From the NCBI GenBank assembly GCA_963727545.1, contig CAVSGS010000016.1:124001-188000 (forward strand): 64,000 bases of DNA, written 5' to 3'. The DNA comes from Flexifilum sp963727545. GTDB lineage: Bacteria > Chloroflexota > Anaerolineae > Aggregatilineales > Phototrophicaceae. Below, in pieces: positions 53,533-62,097 of the stretch. The position numbers and the translations under genes are program-made. A model generated the notes under the pieces. That model was not told the DNA's origin. It saw only the letters and a program-made list of their open reading frames with translations, and made no database searches. The first letter of the stretch is position 1. Each line of letters begins with the position of its first letter.

Positions 53533-54655
53533 CCGCTATTTCCAAATCCCATAAAGCGTAGGGCAAGACGATGTTGCGGCGGTAGGGTCCGACGCGCAGC
53601 GTAAGCTCGTCGCGTGAGCGGTAGATGTCGAGGTCCTTCTTGTCGGCGAAGGGCAGCGGCACCGAAAGCTGGAAGTCATCGCCCTGCTGGGTGATCAAGT
53701 GCGTTTTGCCGCTGAACATCTGCTCGGCGGGGTTGTTGTCGCCGTAAAGCTTTTCCCCAAGCTGACGCAGCGCCTCCATGCCGCCGACCTCGTGCCCGAA
53801 CATGGGCGAGGTCATCATCGGCAGCTCGCCGAACGCTTCGTGAATGAACTCGATGTTCTCGCGTTGTTTCTGCTTTGCCTGTTCGAAGTAAGGATCGATC
53901 ACCTCGTCGGGGATGATCCGGTTGCAGATGATGGCGTCGGTCGCGTAGCCGTAGAGATTGAGGTAGGTGTAGGTCCGCTGCGTCTCCTTGATGACCATCT
54001 TCTCCGGGTTGACGACCAGCCGCACGCTGGCGATCTCCGGGTCGGAGAGGATCTCGCGGACGTGATCGAGCGTGTCGAACAGCTTGCGGACTTCGTCCCA
54101 CGCATCATCCTGCGGGACGTTCTCGTTATTGCGACCGAGGATGCTGTTGATCGGGCGTAGGATTTTTGCCGCGCCGCGCGTCAGCATTAAGATGCGTTCG
54201 AACCACCAGCGGGTCACGTCGGGCAGGCTGAGCAAACGGAGCGTCTCGGCGGTCGGTGCGGCATCGACGACCAGCACGTCGTACTCGCCGGACTGGACGT
54301 ACTGGTTGATCCAGAGCAGGTGCGCGCCTTCTTCGAGACCGGGCAGGATCGTCACTTCTTCGGCGACGATGTCCTCGACACCGCCTTTGGTGAAGATCGA
54401 GGTCAGGTAGCGCTGAATTTTGCCCCAATACTTGTCCATCGAGTAGCGGGTATCGACTTCTTGCGCCCACAGGTTGGGCGCGATCTGCATCGGTTCGGGA
54501 CCGATCTCGGTTTCGAGCGAGTCGCCGAGGCTGTGGGCGGTATCGGTGCTGATGACGATGGTTTTCAGCCCCATTTCGGCGCAGCGCAGGGCGGTCGCCG
54601 CCGAGACGCTGGTCTTGCCGACGCCGCCTTTGCCGGTATGCACAATCACACGCAT
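53474..54655 (-). CDS. ArsA/GET3-family ATPase
   Basis: The 393-residue protein has a single nucleotide-binding domain with deviant Walker A GKGGVGKTS (8-16), switch I STDTAHSLGD, switch II VVDAAPTAETLRLL, and the A-loop region VVNPEKMVI. The C-terminal 80 residues form a small beta domain (alpha-crystallin-like region). ArsA-family members drive arsenite export or deliver tail-anchored membrane proteins. No arsenic genes are nearby, and the next gene encodes a UbiB-like protein with a C-terminal membrane anchor, so a GET3-like or unknown role is more likely. It is the first gene of a three-gene minus-strand unit that ends with the transposase. Confidence 0.9.
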   Translation of the reverse strand: MRVIVHTGKGGVGKTSVSAATALRCAEMGLKTIVISTDTAHSLGDSLETEIGPEPMQIAPNLWAQEVDTRYSMDKYWGKIQRYLTSIFTKGGVEDIVAEEVTILPGLEEGAHLLWINQYVQSGEYDVLVVDAAPTAETLRLLSLPDVTRWWFERILMLTRGAAKILRPINSILGRNNENVPQDDAWDEVRKLFDTLDHVREILSDPEIASVRLVVNPEKMVIKETQRTYTYLNLYGYATDAIICNRIIPDEVIDPYFEQAKQKQRENIEFIHEAFGELPMMTSPMFGHEVGGMEALRQLGEKLYGDNNPAEQMFSGKTHLITQQGDDFQLSVPLPFADKKDLDIYRSRDELTLRVGPYRRNIVLPYALWDLEIADAKFEQSTLNLRFTKQPEH

Positions 54656-54677
54656 AGAATATCCCTCAATTCAACAT

Positions 54678-54697
54678 GGCGTTGATTATACAACGCC
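54678..54697 (-). promoter_or_regulatory. Promoter -10 inside a perfect palindrome, upstream of the ArsA gene
   Basis: GGCGTTG-ATTATA-CAACGCC, perfect 7-bp arms around 6 bp. On the minus strand the centre reads TATAAT, a consensus -10 element. No good -35 is seen 17 bp upstream. The dyad would let a regulator cover the -10 box of the ArsA/UbiB operon. Confidence 0.55.
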
Positions 54698-54719
54698 GGG
54701 ATGATCGTTTATCGGTATC

Positions 54720-55319
54720 CTTATATACGGCTTAGGTATGGGGGATGTTGCGGCGGCAGCGTTAGAGGTGTGATAGAAATGATCCGGAGAGAATAGCGAG
54801 CGTTGGTTCATTCAGGTATATTCATGTGCATCCACTGTCGTAGTAGACATGGCATTGGTCGCTGATGTTCAAAATCACCTCGTCAACCTGTGCATCTTCG
54901 ATGGCGATTGAAGTCGGACTTCGTTAGCTGTGCGATGGTTCAAAATCTCTGGCTAAGCCGATTGGCTGTAGCTAAGTGACTTCCATCTGGAGCGCTTGCT
55001 GCGGCGATATACGCCTCGCGCTCACACAGTGACTCATAGCATACCGATAGCGCTGTTGACCAATGCTGATCAGCGATAGCATTGACGCATGAAATGCGGT
55101 TAATAGCGTTTAATTCGCTGCAGATTTGTCGGCCGTATTATATCGCTTGCATGTCGTGCGTTCGACGTCGCCGTAATAGAGAGATCTCGCCGAAGACGAA
55201 GCTTGCCCCGGAAGTAGCGCCTGAAGGGCTGAGAAGTCATGAATCGTACGCCAGACATGCATAGCACGCATGCAGAATACTGATTAGCAGAAATAGATCG
55301 GCATGGAGATAGTTAGTCT
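54720..55319. other. Non-coding, lower-GC stretch
   Basis: About 600 bp without a credible gene. It is visibly richer in A/T than its surroundings. The only frames open in it are short and have no recognisable product. A small hairpin (AATGCT/AGCATT, around 55060-55082) is the one structured element I see. No tRNA can be folded. It borders Uma2 remnants and may be decayed accessory DNA. Confidence 0.5.
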
Positions 55320-55797
55320 CGAAAAACTGCTTACGGGGAGTGTGACCAGGGATCACATTGTCAGTATCGAGCGTGTCGTCGATGCCGTAGCGCGCACCGG
55401 CTGATCGGTGCGTAGACGTCAACACTTGCGTCGGTAGATTTCCACAGCGAATCCGCTTGCAGGTAAATTTGCCGCTTGCGACGGATGCTCGCGCTTTGTC
55501 GGTCGGCGAGATCACCTCGACGCCCACAGCGGCGACTGGATCGGGTAGTTCCTGCGGCGGTTTGTAGGCGCGGTCGACACGCCTGAACCTCGTAATCGCC
55601 TTCGCCGCTCGTGTAGCAAGGAAATCGTGAGCGTCGCAGAACTACTGCGCGCGAGCAGTGCCCAACACCAGATTCCAAGTTCGACCTGGTGCCATTTCGA
55701 TGATTTCTCCGTCGATGAGTTCGAAGTCTTTATCCGCGTTTTCCGGCAGCAGTGCGAACTGCACGAAAGCTTCGAGCGAGACGTCAGTTTTCTGCAT
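55320..55797 (-). pseudogene. Degraded Uma2-family gene
   Basis: The frame starts at the ATG at 55797 with a typical Uma2 opening (FVQFALLPENADKDFELIDGEIIEMAPGR), then loses the frame. Further downstream, two other frames keep VEVISPTDKA and YGIDDTLDTDNVIPG, which correspond to the Uma2 catalytic strand and C-terminal motif. Several indels and losses separate them. This remnant lies directly downstream of an intact Uma2 gene of the same orientation, suggesting a former tandem pair. The exact 3' end is uncertain. Confidence 0.7.
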
Positions 55798-55813
55798 TAC
55801 GTCGGCTCCAGTT

Positions 55814-56365
55814 TTACTCAGCGAACAGGTCGCGGACGGGGAGGGTGAACTCTGGCAGCACGTTGCCGCCGTCGAGCGTGTCGTCGCTGCCAAAGGTGAC
55901 GACGGTATCCGCCGTATGGACTTCGACTTCTTGGCGTTCGGGAAAAACTAACCAAACGAGCGATGCACCATTTTTGAGGTAGTACAGCGCTTTTTCGCGC
56001 ATTTCGAGATAAGTGTCGCTCGGCGATTTGATTTCGAGGATCAAATCGGGCATGTGCAAAACCGCGCCCTTGGTGACGATGGGTTCTACATTCTCAGGTC
56101 GTGTGTAGGCAACGTCCGGTAAGCGATCGTTGCGCGTGTCGTCGACGGGACGATAACGACTCTCGACGGTGACGCGTCCGCCATGTTGTCGTTTGTAGAG
56201 GTTGAACTCGGTCGTGGCGTTGGCAGCAATGGTGCCATGTTGTTCAGTTGGCACTTTTTCGACAATCTCCCCGTTGATCAGTTCAAACAGACGTTCCGAG
56301 TTCTCAGGCAGGGCGATAAACTGCTCAAACTCGGTGAGAGACGTATCAATTTTCTGTGCGCTCAT
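55814..56365 (-). CDS. Uma2-family (PD-(D/E)XK) protein
   Basis: From the ATG at 56365 (GGAG 6 nt upstream) the protein has 183 residues, the family norm. It carries EFEQFIALPENSERLFELINGEIVEKVP, RLPDVAYTRPENV with the metal-binding Asp, and LILEIKSPSDTYLEMREKALYYLKNGASLVWLVFPE with the E-x-K catalytic pair. It ends with DDTLDGGNVLPEFTLPVRDLFAE. Uma2 proteins are restriction-like nucleases of unclear role, amplified in many cyanobacterial and Chloroflexota genomes. A degraded copy lies downstream and a frameshifted one at 22872-23425. Confidence 0.9.
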   Translation of the reverse strand: MSAQKIDTSLTEFEQFIALPENSERLFELINGEIVEKVPTEQHGTIAANATTEFNLYKRQHGGRVTVESRYRPVDDTRNDRLPDVAYTRPENVEPIVTKGAVLHMPDLILEIKSPSDTYLEMREKALYYLKNGASLVWLVFPERQEVEVHTADTVVTFGSDDTLDGGNVLPEFTLPVRDLFAE

Positions 56366-56424
56366 GCTACGCTCCATCTCGCATCCATTAGGGGACGCTT
56401 ACTCAAATTGTAGCACACAACCAT

Positions 56425-58375
56425 CTAGTTCCCGGCGGGCTGGGGCGCGTGACCGCCGCCGGTCGAGGTGTCGGTCGGCGCGACTTCGTCGGGGAACCAC
56501 CAGTAGTTGTCCTGCGCGTTGATCTCGATCACCTCGCGGTCGGGGAAGCGGTCGAGCAACTGTTGGCGAACCGAGCCTTCCCCGGAGAGATAATCCCACG
56601 CGACCACGATGTCGCTGTCGAGGTAGGGACTGGTCACGGTCATCAGCGCGCCGGTCGCGCGCCACTTGACGCTCAGTCCGCTGACCAGCACCAGCACCGG
56701 CTTATCGGTGGTGCGGCGGGCGTTGATCGCGTTGATCTGGTCGTGGTTGATGAAATTGAAGTCGGTCAGGACGCTGATGCGCGGCGTACTGTAGGCGTAG
56801 AAACTGTACGCCAGCGCTGCCGCCAGCAGCGTGTAGACGATCGGGACGTCCCCAGCGCCCGATGCGCCGCGCCAGCCACGCGATCGGGATCGCGCTGATC
56901 AGGGCGAGGCTGGTTAAGCCCTCGAAGTAATAGCGCGTGCTGTAAAGCTGCGAGCCGATCCAGTAAGTCATCTGGATGATCACCAGCCCGGCGGCAGCGC
57001 ACCAGAGAATCCACGTCCATGTATGCACGCGATCACGCCAGAACAGCAGCGGTAGATACAGCCAGCCCAGCGCCGCACCGATCCACAGCCACGCGAAGTT
57101 GGGATCGGTCAAATGGGCACCGCCATCATATGCGCTGGCGAAGCGCAGCCAGCTATAAGCCGCCATGACCCAGACGAGGATCAAGAGGGCTTGGCGGCGG
57201 TAGGCGAGCAGGAAGCCAAACGGCAGCAAAATCCAACTGATGCCGATCAGCACCCAAGTATCGCCGACCTTGTACCAGTAAGTCGACTGCGTGAGCAGGT
57301 GATTCGCCATGTCCGGTCGGATCGCGCCGTTGGACTGCGTCAGCGACCCGATCGCCCAGCCGAACAAGTCGGCGGACGTCAGCGAGAGGTCAAAGCCCGC
57401 CTGCCGGATGCCTTTTTCGAGCGTGTGCCCGCTGCGTCCGCAGCATTTGCCGAAGCCAACGCGGTCGTAGCTCCAGACCAGCGTGTAGAGGTCTTTCGTC
57501 GGGCTGCCGGTGGCGAGGTCGTTGTTGAGCGGCACAATCGCCGCGATGATCAGCGTGATCGTGCTCAGCAGGAGCAGGGGCGTCAGGATTGCCCAAAATC
57601 CGCGCGCGGGGAGAGGCTTCCTTGCTCGTGATTCTGTCTGCGGCGTCAGTTCGGGCGACGCTTGCGTCGCGTCTACAGTTTCTACCGGGGGAACGGCTCT
57701 GTCAGCAGCGGATTCGCGCGTCGGACGGATCACACTGCGCACCAAGCGCACGAGACTATAGAGGATTAGCGGCGTGCCGACGGCGAGTCCGGTGATCGGG
57801 CGGTTGGCGACTAACAAGCCGAGTGCGATGCCCGCAATCGCGCCCCAGCGCAGCGTATGTTTGCCCCGCTCGATGCGCCAGTAGGCGTATAAAAAGAGCG
57901 TCGCCGCGAACAGCGCCGAGGTGTGTCCCATCAAAGTCGCGTTGAGCAGCAGCGCCATCGGCGAGAAGGCGGTCAGCGCGGCAGCGATCACGCCGACGTC
58001 GGGGTTGAAGATTTCGCGCCCCAAGCGGTAGACGAGCACGACGGTCAGCATGGCAAACAGCGCGTTCATCAGCCACGGCTGTCCCATCAACACGCCGAGC
58101 GCCAACTGAAGGGGCCAGCCGGGAGTATACTTGCCGAAGCGCAGACCGTTCAAATCGACGACGAAGGGCTGCCAAAAAGCGCGATGTGGTTCTGGCGAGG
58201 CGATGACCAGTTGTCCACCGGTATAAGTGCGCGCTTGAAACAGGTAGGCGACCTCGTCTTCGAGGTGCGGCATCCGCGCAAAAACCACTTGACTGACGTA
58301 AGCGCTCATGAAGAACGCGAAAAACGCCAGCAGTAGAGCGGCGAGAGCAGATTTCGGGAAGGGTCGGCTTATCAT
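56425..58375 (-). pseudogene. GT39-like membrane glycosyltransferase, frameshifted
   Basis: The main frame (58375 to about 56853) encodes about 12 membrane helices and an early MPHLEDEVAYLFQARTYTGG, in the position of the catalytic acidic loop of dolichyl-phosphate-mannose-type (GT39/PMT) transferases. NATLMGHTSALFAATLFLYAYW follows. Near 56848-56854 the frame breaks at a run of four G (minus strand). One added base there would continue into DVPIVYTLLAAALAYSF and a soluble C-terminal region ending near 56425. Joined, the product has about 650 residues. The likely substrate is a polyprenyl-linked sugar used at the outer membrane face. A homopolymer miscount is the simplest explanation. Confidence 0.8.
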
Positions 58376-58404
58376 GGAGCGAAATAATACCTCTCGATTG
58401 CCAC

Positions 58405-58434
58405 TTGGCATAGCCCTCCTCACTGTTTTATAAT
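58405..58434 (+). promoter_or_regulatory. Sigma-70 promoter of rplI
   Basis: TTGGCA (58405-58410), an 18-bp spacer and consensus TATAAT (58429-58434), about 70 bp before the rplI ATG. The -35 matches 5 of 6 bases. Confidence 0.75.
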
Positions 58435-58502
58435 CGGACGACTTCCGTTAAGGGACACCCATAACGCCGCCGATGGTTGGCGTTTTCAATGAGGATGTAG
58501 CG

Positions 58503-59168
58503 ATGAAAGTAATTCTTTTAGCAGATGTGTATAAACATGGCGTCGCCGGTGAAGTGATCGACGTCGCTGACGGCTTCGCGCGCAACTGGCTGCTGCCCAA
58601 GAGCTTGGCAACGAAGGCGACCCCCGGCGCGCTGCGCAAAGCGGAAAACCTCCGCGCGCAGGCAGATACTCGCAAAGCCGTGCTTGACCAGCGCTTGAAC
58701 GAACTCGCCCACCAGATCGACGGGGTGGAGTTGTTCTTTGGTCGCCGCGCTTCGCCGACCGGCAAGCTGTTCGGCTCGGTGACGACCAGCGAAATCGCTG
58801 ACGCGCTGAACGAAGCGACCGGTATCGACATCAATCGCCGCCGCATCAGCCAGATGGCGCTGCGCGAGATCGGTACGCACGAAGTTCCGATCCGGCTCGG
58901 CAACGAAATTTCGCCGTCGCTGAAGGTCACGGTTGTGCGCGAAGAAGAATTCAAGAGCTTTATGGCGCAGCGCGAAGCCGCTCTCGCCGCCGGTGAAACG
59001 CCGGAAGTGGCTGAAGAAGCCGTCGCGGAAGCTGATGCTGACGCCGACGCGCCAGCCGCCGTCGAAGCGGAAACCCCGGTCGAGCAGGTTGAAACCCCCG
59101 TCGCTGAAGCGGTTGAGCCGGCTGAAGCCGCCGCCAGCGACGAAGAACCTGAAACTTCCGCCGAATAG
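58503..59168 (+). CDS. rplI: 50S ribosomal protein L9 with long acidic tail
   Basis: From the ATG at 58503 (GAGG 8 nt upstream) the protein has 221 residues. The first 148 are a normal L9: MKVILLADVYKHGVAGEVIDVADGFARNWLLPKSLA, the long connecting helix, then the C-terminal domain (GRRASPTGKLFGSVTTSEIA). The last 70 residues are a low-complexity Glu/Ala/Pro-rich extension beyond the usual length. L9 binds 23S rRNA in the large subunit. The tail is probably disordered; its function is unknown. It has a strong promoter and starts a group with the RodZ-like and rimO genes. Confidence 0.95.
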   Translation: MKVILLADVYKHGVAGEVIDVADGFARNWLLPKSLATKATPGALRKAENLRAQADTRKAVLDQRLNELAHQIDGVELFFGRRASPTGKLFGSVTTSEIADALNEATGIDINRRRISQMALREIGTHEVPIRLGNEISPSLKVTVVREEEFKSFMAQREAALAAGETPEVAEEAVAEADADADAPAAVEAETPVEQVETPVAEAVEPAEAAASDEEPETSAE

Positions 59169-59184
59169 TCCTCGCTAAACACAG

Positions 59185-59218
59185 GAGCGACCCGACGACA
59201 ATGCTTTTCGGGTCGCTC
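59185..59218 (+). terminator. Hairpin between rplI and the RodZ-like gene
   Basis: A perfect 10-bp stem GAGCGACCCG / CGGGTCGCTC with a 14-bp loop. No T-tract follows, so it may only attenuate or stabilise the transcript. Confidence 0.5.
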
Positions 59219-59230
59219 AGGATTTACTGA

Positions 59231-60514
59231 ATGGATGCACAGGCGCTCGGTCGCTACCTGCGCGAGACCCGCGAAGCCAAAGAGCTGAGCCTCGACGAGG
59301 CGGAGCGGGCGCTGCGGATTCGCCGTCGCATTCTTGAGTCCTTCGAAGTCGGCGATTTCAATCTACCTGATTTCGCTTCTATTCAAATTCGCGGATTCAT
59401 TCGCAACTATGCGCGATTTCTCGGTCTGGATGAAGACCGGGTCGTAGCCTATTACGACAAATCGCTGGTCGAGGAAGCGCCTAACCGCCGCTTGAGCGGG
59501 CGCAAAGGCGGACGCCGGAAAAAAGACAAGCACGACAGCCAAACCATGCCTGCCGCGCCGGTCGCGCCGCGTCGCGTGACCGATACACCGCCCTCGCTGC
59601 CGGCGGTCAAGCTGGCGGCGACGCCGGAAACCCGCCGGGGGATCGGCATTTTTGCGCTGCTGCTGCGCCTGCTGATCGCGGTGGCGGCGATCGCCGTGAT
59701 CGCCTTCGTCGTCATTCAACTGGTGCAGACCAACACCGATCTGCCGCCCGTGCCGGAAGGCAACATCCTCGGCGACCTGCCGCCGTCACCCACGTTTACG
59801 CCGCGCCCAACCGAAGCCGTGGCGATCCTGCCGACTTCGCTGCCGAATCTGCAACCCGATTTCACCGGGCAGGGCATCCTCGTCACTATCAAGCTGGATG
59901 AACGGTCATGGCTGCGCGTCAGCGCCGACGGCGTCGATCAGTACGTGGGCATTGCCACGCCGGGAACGTCGCTCGAATATCCTGCCGGGAATAATATCAG
60001 CATTACCGCCAGCAATGCGCAAGCGCTGGACGTCGTCTACAACGGACAGCAGCAGCCGACTTTTGGCGGGCGCGGTCAGTTGGTCGAGGTCGTTTTCAGC
60101 GCGACCGGTGTCGAGATCAACAGCGGTCCCGGTTACGCGCCGACGCCGATCAACAGCCCGACGCCGCTGCCGACGCCGACCGATGCGGCGGGCGCGCTGG
60201 TCGCGCAGTTAACGCCGACCGATACCCCCGGTCCCAGCCCGACGCCGAGCGACACGCTGACGCCCTCGCTGACGCCGAGCGAGACGCCGATCCCGACGGA
60301 TACGCTGACGCCGACCGAGACCTTCACGCCGAGCTTGACGCCGAGCGAGACGCCGATCCCGTCGAATACGCCGTCGCCGACGCTGACGCCGACCTTCACG
60401 CTGACACCCTCGCCGACGCTGACGCCGAGCATCACGCCGACGCCGACGGTCACGGCGATCCTGCCGCCGCGCGGCATCCCCGACAACGCTACGCCGACCA
60501 AAGTCGGCGGATGA
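59231..60514 (+). CDS. RodZ-like helix-turn-helix membrane protein with Thr/Pro-rich tail
   Basis: The 427-residue protein starts with a HTH_25 helix-turn-helix (about 5-75: LGRYLRETREAKELSLDEAERALRI, IQIRGFIRNYARFLGLD). A basic linker and one membrane helix follow (about 137-165), then a DUF4115-like beta domain (about 220-295, GILVTIKLDERSWLRVSADG). The last 120 residues repeat TP-rich units such as LTPSETPIP and TLTPT. RodZ links MreB to the cell wall; the layout matches, but no mreB is in the window. The tail is extracytoplasmic and probably flexible. Confidence 0.85.
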   Translation: MDAQALGRYLRETREAKELSLDEAERALRIRRRILESFEVGDFNLPDFASIQIRGFIRNYARFLGLDEDRVVAYYDKSLVEEAPNRRLSGRKGGRRKKDKHDSQTMPAAPVAPRRVTDTPPSLPAVKLAATPETRRGIGIFALLLRLLIAVAAIAVIAFVVIQLVQTNTDLPPVPEGNILGDLPPSPTFTPRPTEAVAILPTSLPNLQPDFTGQGILVTIKLDERSWLRVSADGVDQYVGIATPGTSLEYPAGNNISITASNAQALDVVYNGQQQPTFGGRGQLVEVVFSATGVEINSGPGYAPTPINSPTPLPTPTDAAGALVAQLTPTDTPGPSPTPSDTLTPSLTPSETPIPTDTLTPTETFTPSLTPSETPIPSNTPSPTLTPTFTLTPSPTLTPSITPTPTVTAILPPRGIPDNATPTKVGG

Positions 60515-60531
60515 TGGTATAAGACAACGTT

Positions 60532-60560
60532 GTAGGGGCGGGTTTCAAACCTGCCCCTAC
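60532..60560. repeat. GTAG palindrome, copy 7
   Basis: The 29-bp copy has arm GTAGGGGC, core GGGTTTCAAACCT, arm GCCCCTAC. The core has one mismatch, tolerable as a G-T pair. It lies between the RodZ-like and rimO genes. Confidence 0.85.
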
Positions 60561-60604
60561 GAGCATTGTTTTGTGTTGTCCTCGCCTATATTGACAACCC
60601 CGCC

Positions 60605-60633
60605 TATAGATCACCGCGTCAATCGCGTATAAT
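60605..60633 (+). promoter_or_regulatory. Probable promoter of rimO
   Basis: Consensus TATAAT (60628-60633), 36 bp before the ATG. The hexamer 17 bp upstream is TATAGA, a weak -35; a TTGACA (60591-60596) lies too far away to pair with it. Confidence 0.4.
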
Positions 60634-60669
60634 AAAATCCATCACACAAGACGAAAGCTAAATCAAGCG

Positions 60670-62097
60670 ATGGCTTCACGCAAAGACAAATACTATCTGG
60701 TCAGCCTCGGCTGCTCCAAGAACACCGTCAACTCCGAGAGCATGGCGCAGGTGCTCAACCAGAACGGCATGATCGGCGTCACCAACCAGAACAAAGCCGA
60801 GGTGCTGATCGTCAACACCTGCGGCTTCATCGACACCGCCAAGCAGGAGTCGATTGACACGCTGCGCGAACTGGTCGACTCGCGGCGCAGCGGACAAATG
60901 GTGATCGCGGCGGGCTGCCTCTCGCAGCGCTACGGCGCGGACTTGGTGCAGGAAGTGCCGGGACTCGACGGCGTGATCGGCACGCGCCGCTGGATGGACA
61001 TCTTCGATCTGGTGGCGCGGCTGCGCGTCCGCCAGCATCCCGAACCGCTCTATCACCTGCCGGACGAAGCGAAAGTCGTCGGCTTGGACGAGCGCGGTGT
61101 GCTCCGTGCCAGCGTGCAGGGCGCGTCCGCTTATCTCAAGATTGCCGATGGCTGCCGTCGCCCGTGTGCCTTCTGCGCGATCCCCAAGATCAAGGGCACG
61201 ATGGTCAGCCGCCCACTGGATTCGATTGTCAGCGAGGCGGTGCGCCTCGAAGCGATGGGCGTCAAAGAGATCATCCTGATCGCGCAGGACACCAGCGATT
61301 ACGGCTCGGACGTGGGCATGAAGGACGGCATGGCGCAGCTGCTCGATGCGATTGTCGCCGCCGCGCCCAACATCCCGTGGATTCGCGTGATGTATGCCTA
61401 TCCCGGTTACGTCACGCCGCGCCTAATCGAGACGATGGCGCGGCATAAGCAGATTTTGCCGTACCTCGACATCCCGCTTCAGCATGGACATCGCGACACG
61501 CTGCTGCGGATGAAGCGCCCGGCGAAAATCGAGTGGGTCTACGAGACGCTGGCGAACATGCGCACCGCCATGCCCGATCTGGCGGTGCGGACGACCTTCA
61601 TCGTCGGCTATCCCGGCGAGACCGACGCGGAATTCGACGGCTTGCTCAAGTTCGTCAAGGACTTGGAATTCGACCGCGTGGGCGCGTTCAAGTATTCCTA
61701 CGAGATCGGCACGCCGAGCGCTGCGCTGCCGCATCAGGTCGAGGACGACGTCAAAGAGGCGCGCTACGAGGCACTGATGGAACTCCAGCAAGGGATCAGC
61801 CTGAAGAAGAACCAAGCGCTGATCGGCAAGACGCTCGACGTGCTGGTCGAGGGTCACGGCGAGGGTGAAGACGAGGACGGCAACCTGACCGGCGATTCGC
61901 TCAGCTTAGGGCGCAGCTACCGCGACGCGCCGGAGATCGACGGCTACGTGATCGTCGAGGGCGAGCTGCCGGTCGGCGAGATCGTGCCGGTGCGCGTCAC
62001 CGGGGCGACGACCTACGACTTGATCGCCACCGTCGAGACCGGATCGCCGATTGTGATCGAGCCGGGCAAAATCTACGGCGAAGGGATGCTGGATTAA
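60670..62097 (+). CDS. rimO: Ribosomal protein S12 methylthiotransferase RimO
   Basis: The 475-residue radical SAM protein opens with an N-terminal UPF0004 domain (YYLVSLGCSKNTVNSESM, a RimO-type opening, and VNTCGFIDTAKQESI). The radical SAM cluster is Cys162-x3-Cys166-x2-Cys169 (GCRRPCAFCAIP). The rest of the barrel follows (YLDIPLQHGHRDTLLRMKRP), and a C-terminal TRAM domain binds the substrate. It thiomethylates an Asp of ribosomal protein S12 using two Fe-S clusters and SAM. All key Cys residues are present. MiaB is the alternative family but its opening differs. Confidence 0.93.
   Translation: MASRKDKYYLVSLGCSKNTVNSESMAQVLNQNGMIGVTNQNKAEVLIVNTCGFIDTAKQESIDTLRELVDSRRSGQMVIAAGCLSQRYGADLVQEVPGLDGVIGTRRWMDIFDLVARLRVRQHPEPLYHLPDEAKVVGLDERGVLRASVQGASAYLKIADGCRRPCAFCAIPKIKGTMVSRPLDSIVSEAVRLEAMGVKEIILIAQDTSDYGSDVGMKDGMAQLLDAIVAAAPNIPWIRVMYAYPGYVTPRLIETMARHKQILPYLDIPLQHGHRDTLLRMKRPAKIEWVYETLANMRTAMPDLAVRTTFIVGYPGETDAEFDGLLKFVKDLEFDRVGAFKYSYEIGTPSAALPHQVEDDVKEARYEALMELQQGISLKKNQALIGKTLDVLVEGHGEGEDEDGNLTGDSLSLGRSYRDAPEIDGYVIVEGELPVGEIVPVRVTGATTYDLIATVETGSPIVIEPGKIYGEGMLD

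Noticed and set aside
53474..54655. Arsenic-resistance operon
   Set aside because: Only an ArsA-like ATPase is present; there is no arsB, arsC, arsR or arsD nearby.
54720..55319. tRNA or small RNA gene in the A/T-rich gap
   Set aside because: I could not fold a cloverleaf or find a conserved RNA signature; only one short hairpin is visible.
3580..60560. CRISPR array made of the GTAGGGGC repeats
   Set aside because: Copies are kilobases apart with no regular spacers and no cas genes; the variable part is inside the palindrome, not between repeats.
60591..60633. TTGACA at 60591 as the -35 of the rimO promoter
   Set aside because: It is 31 bp from the only good -10 (TATAAT at 60628) and 8 bp from TATAGA, neither a workable spacing.
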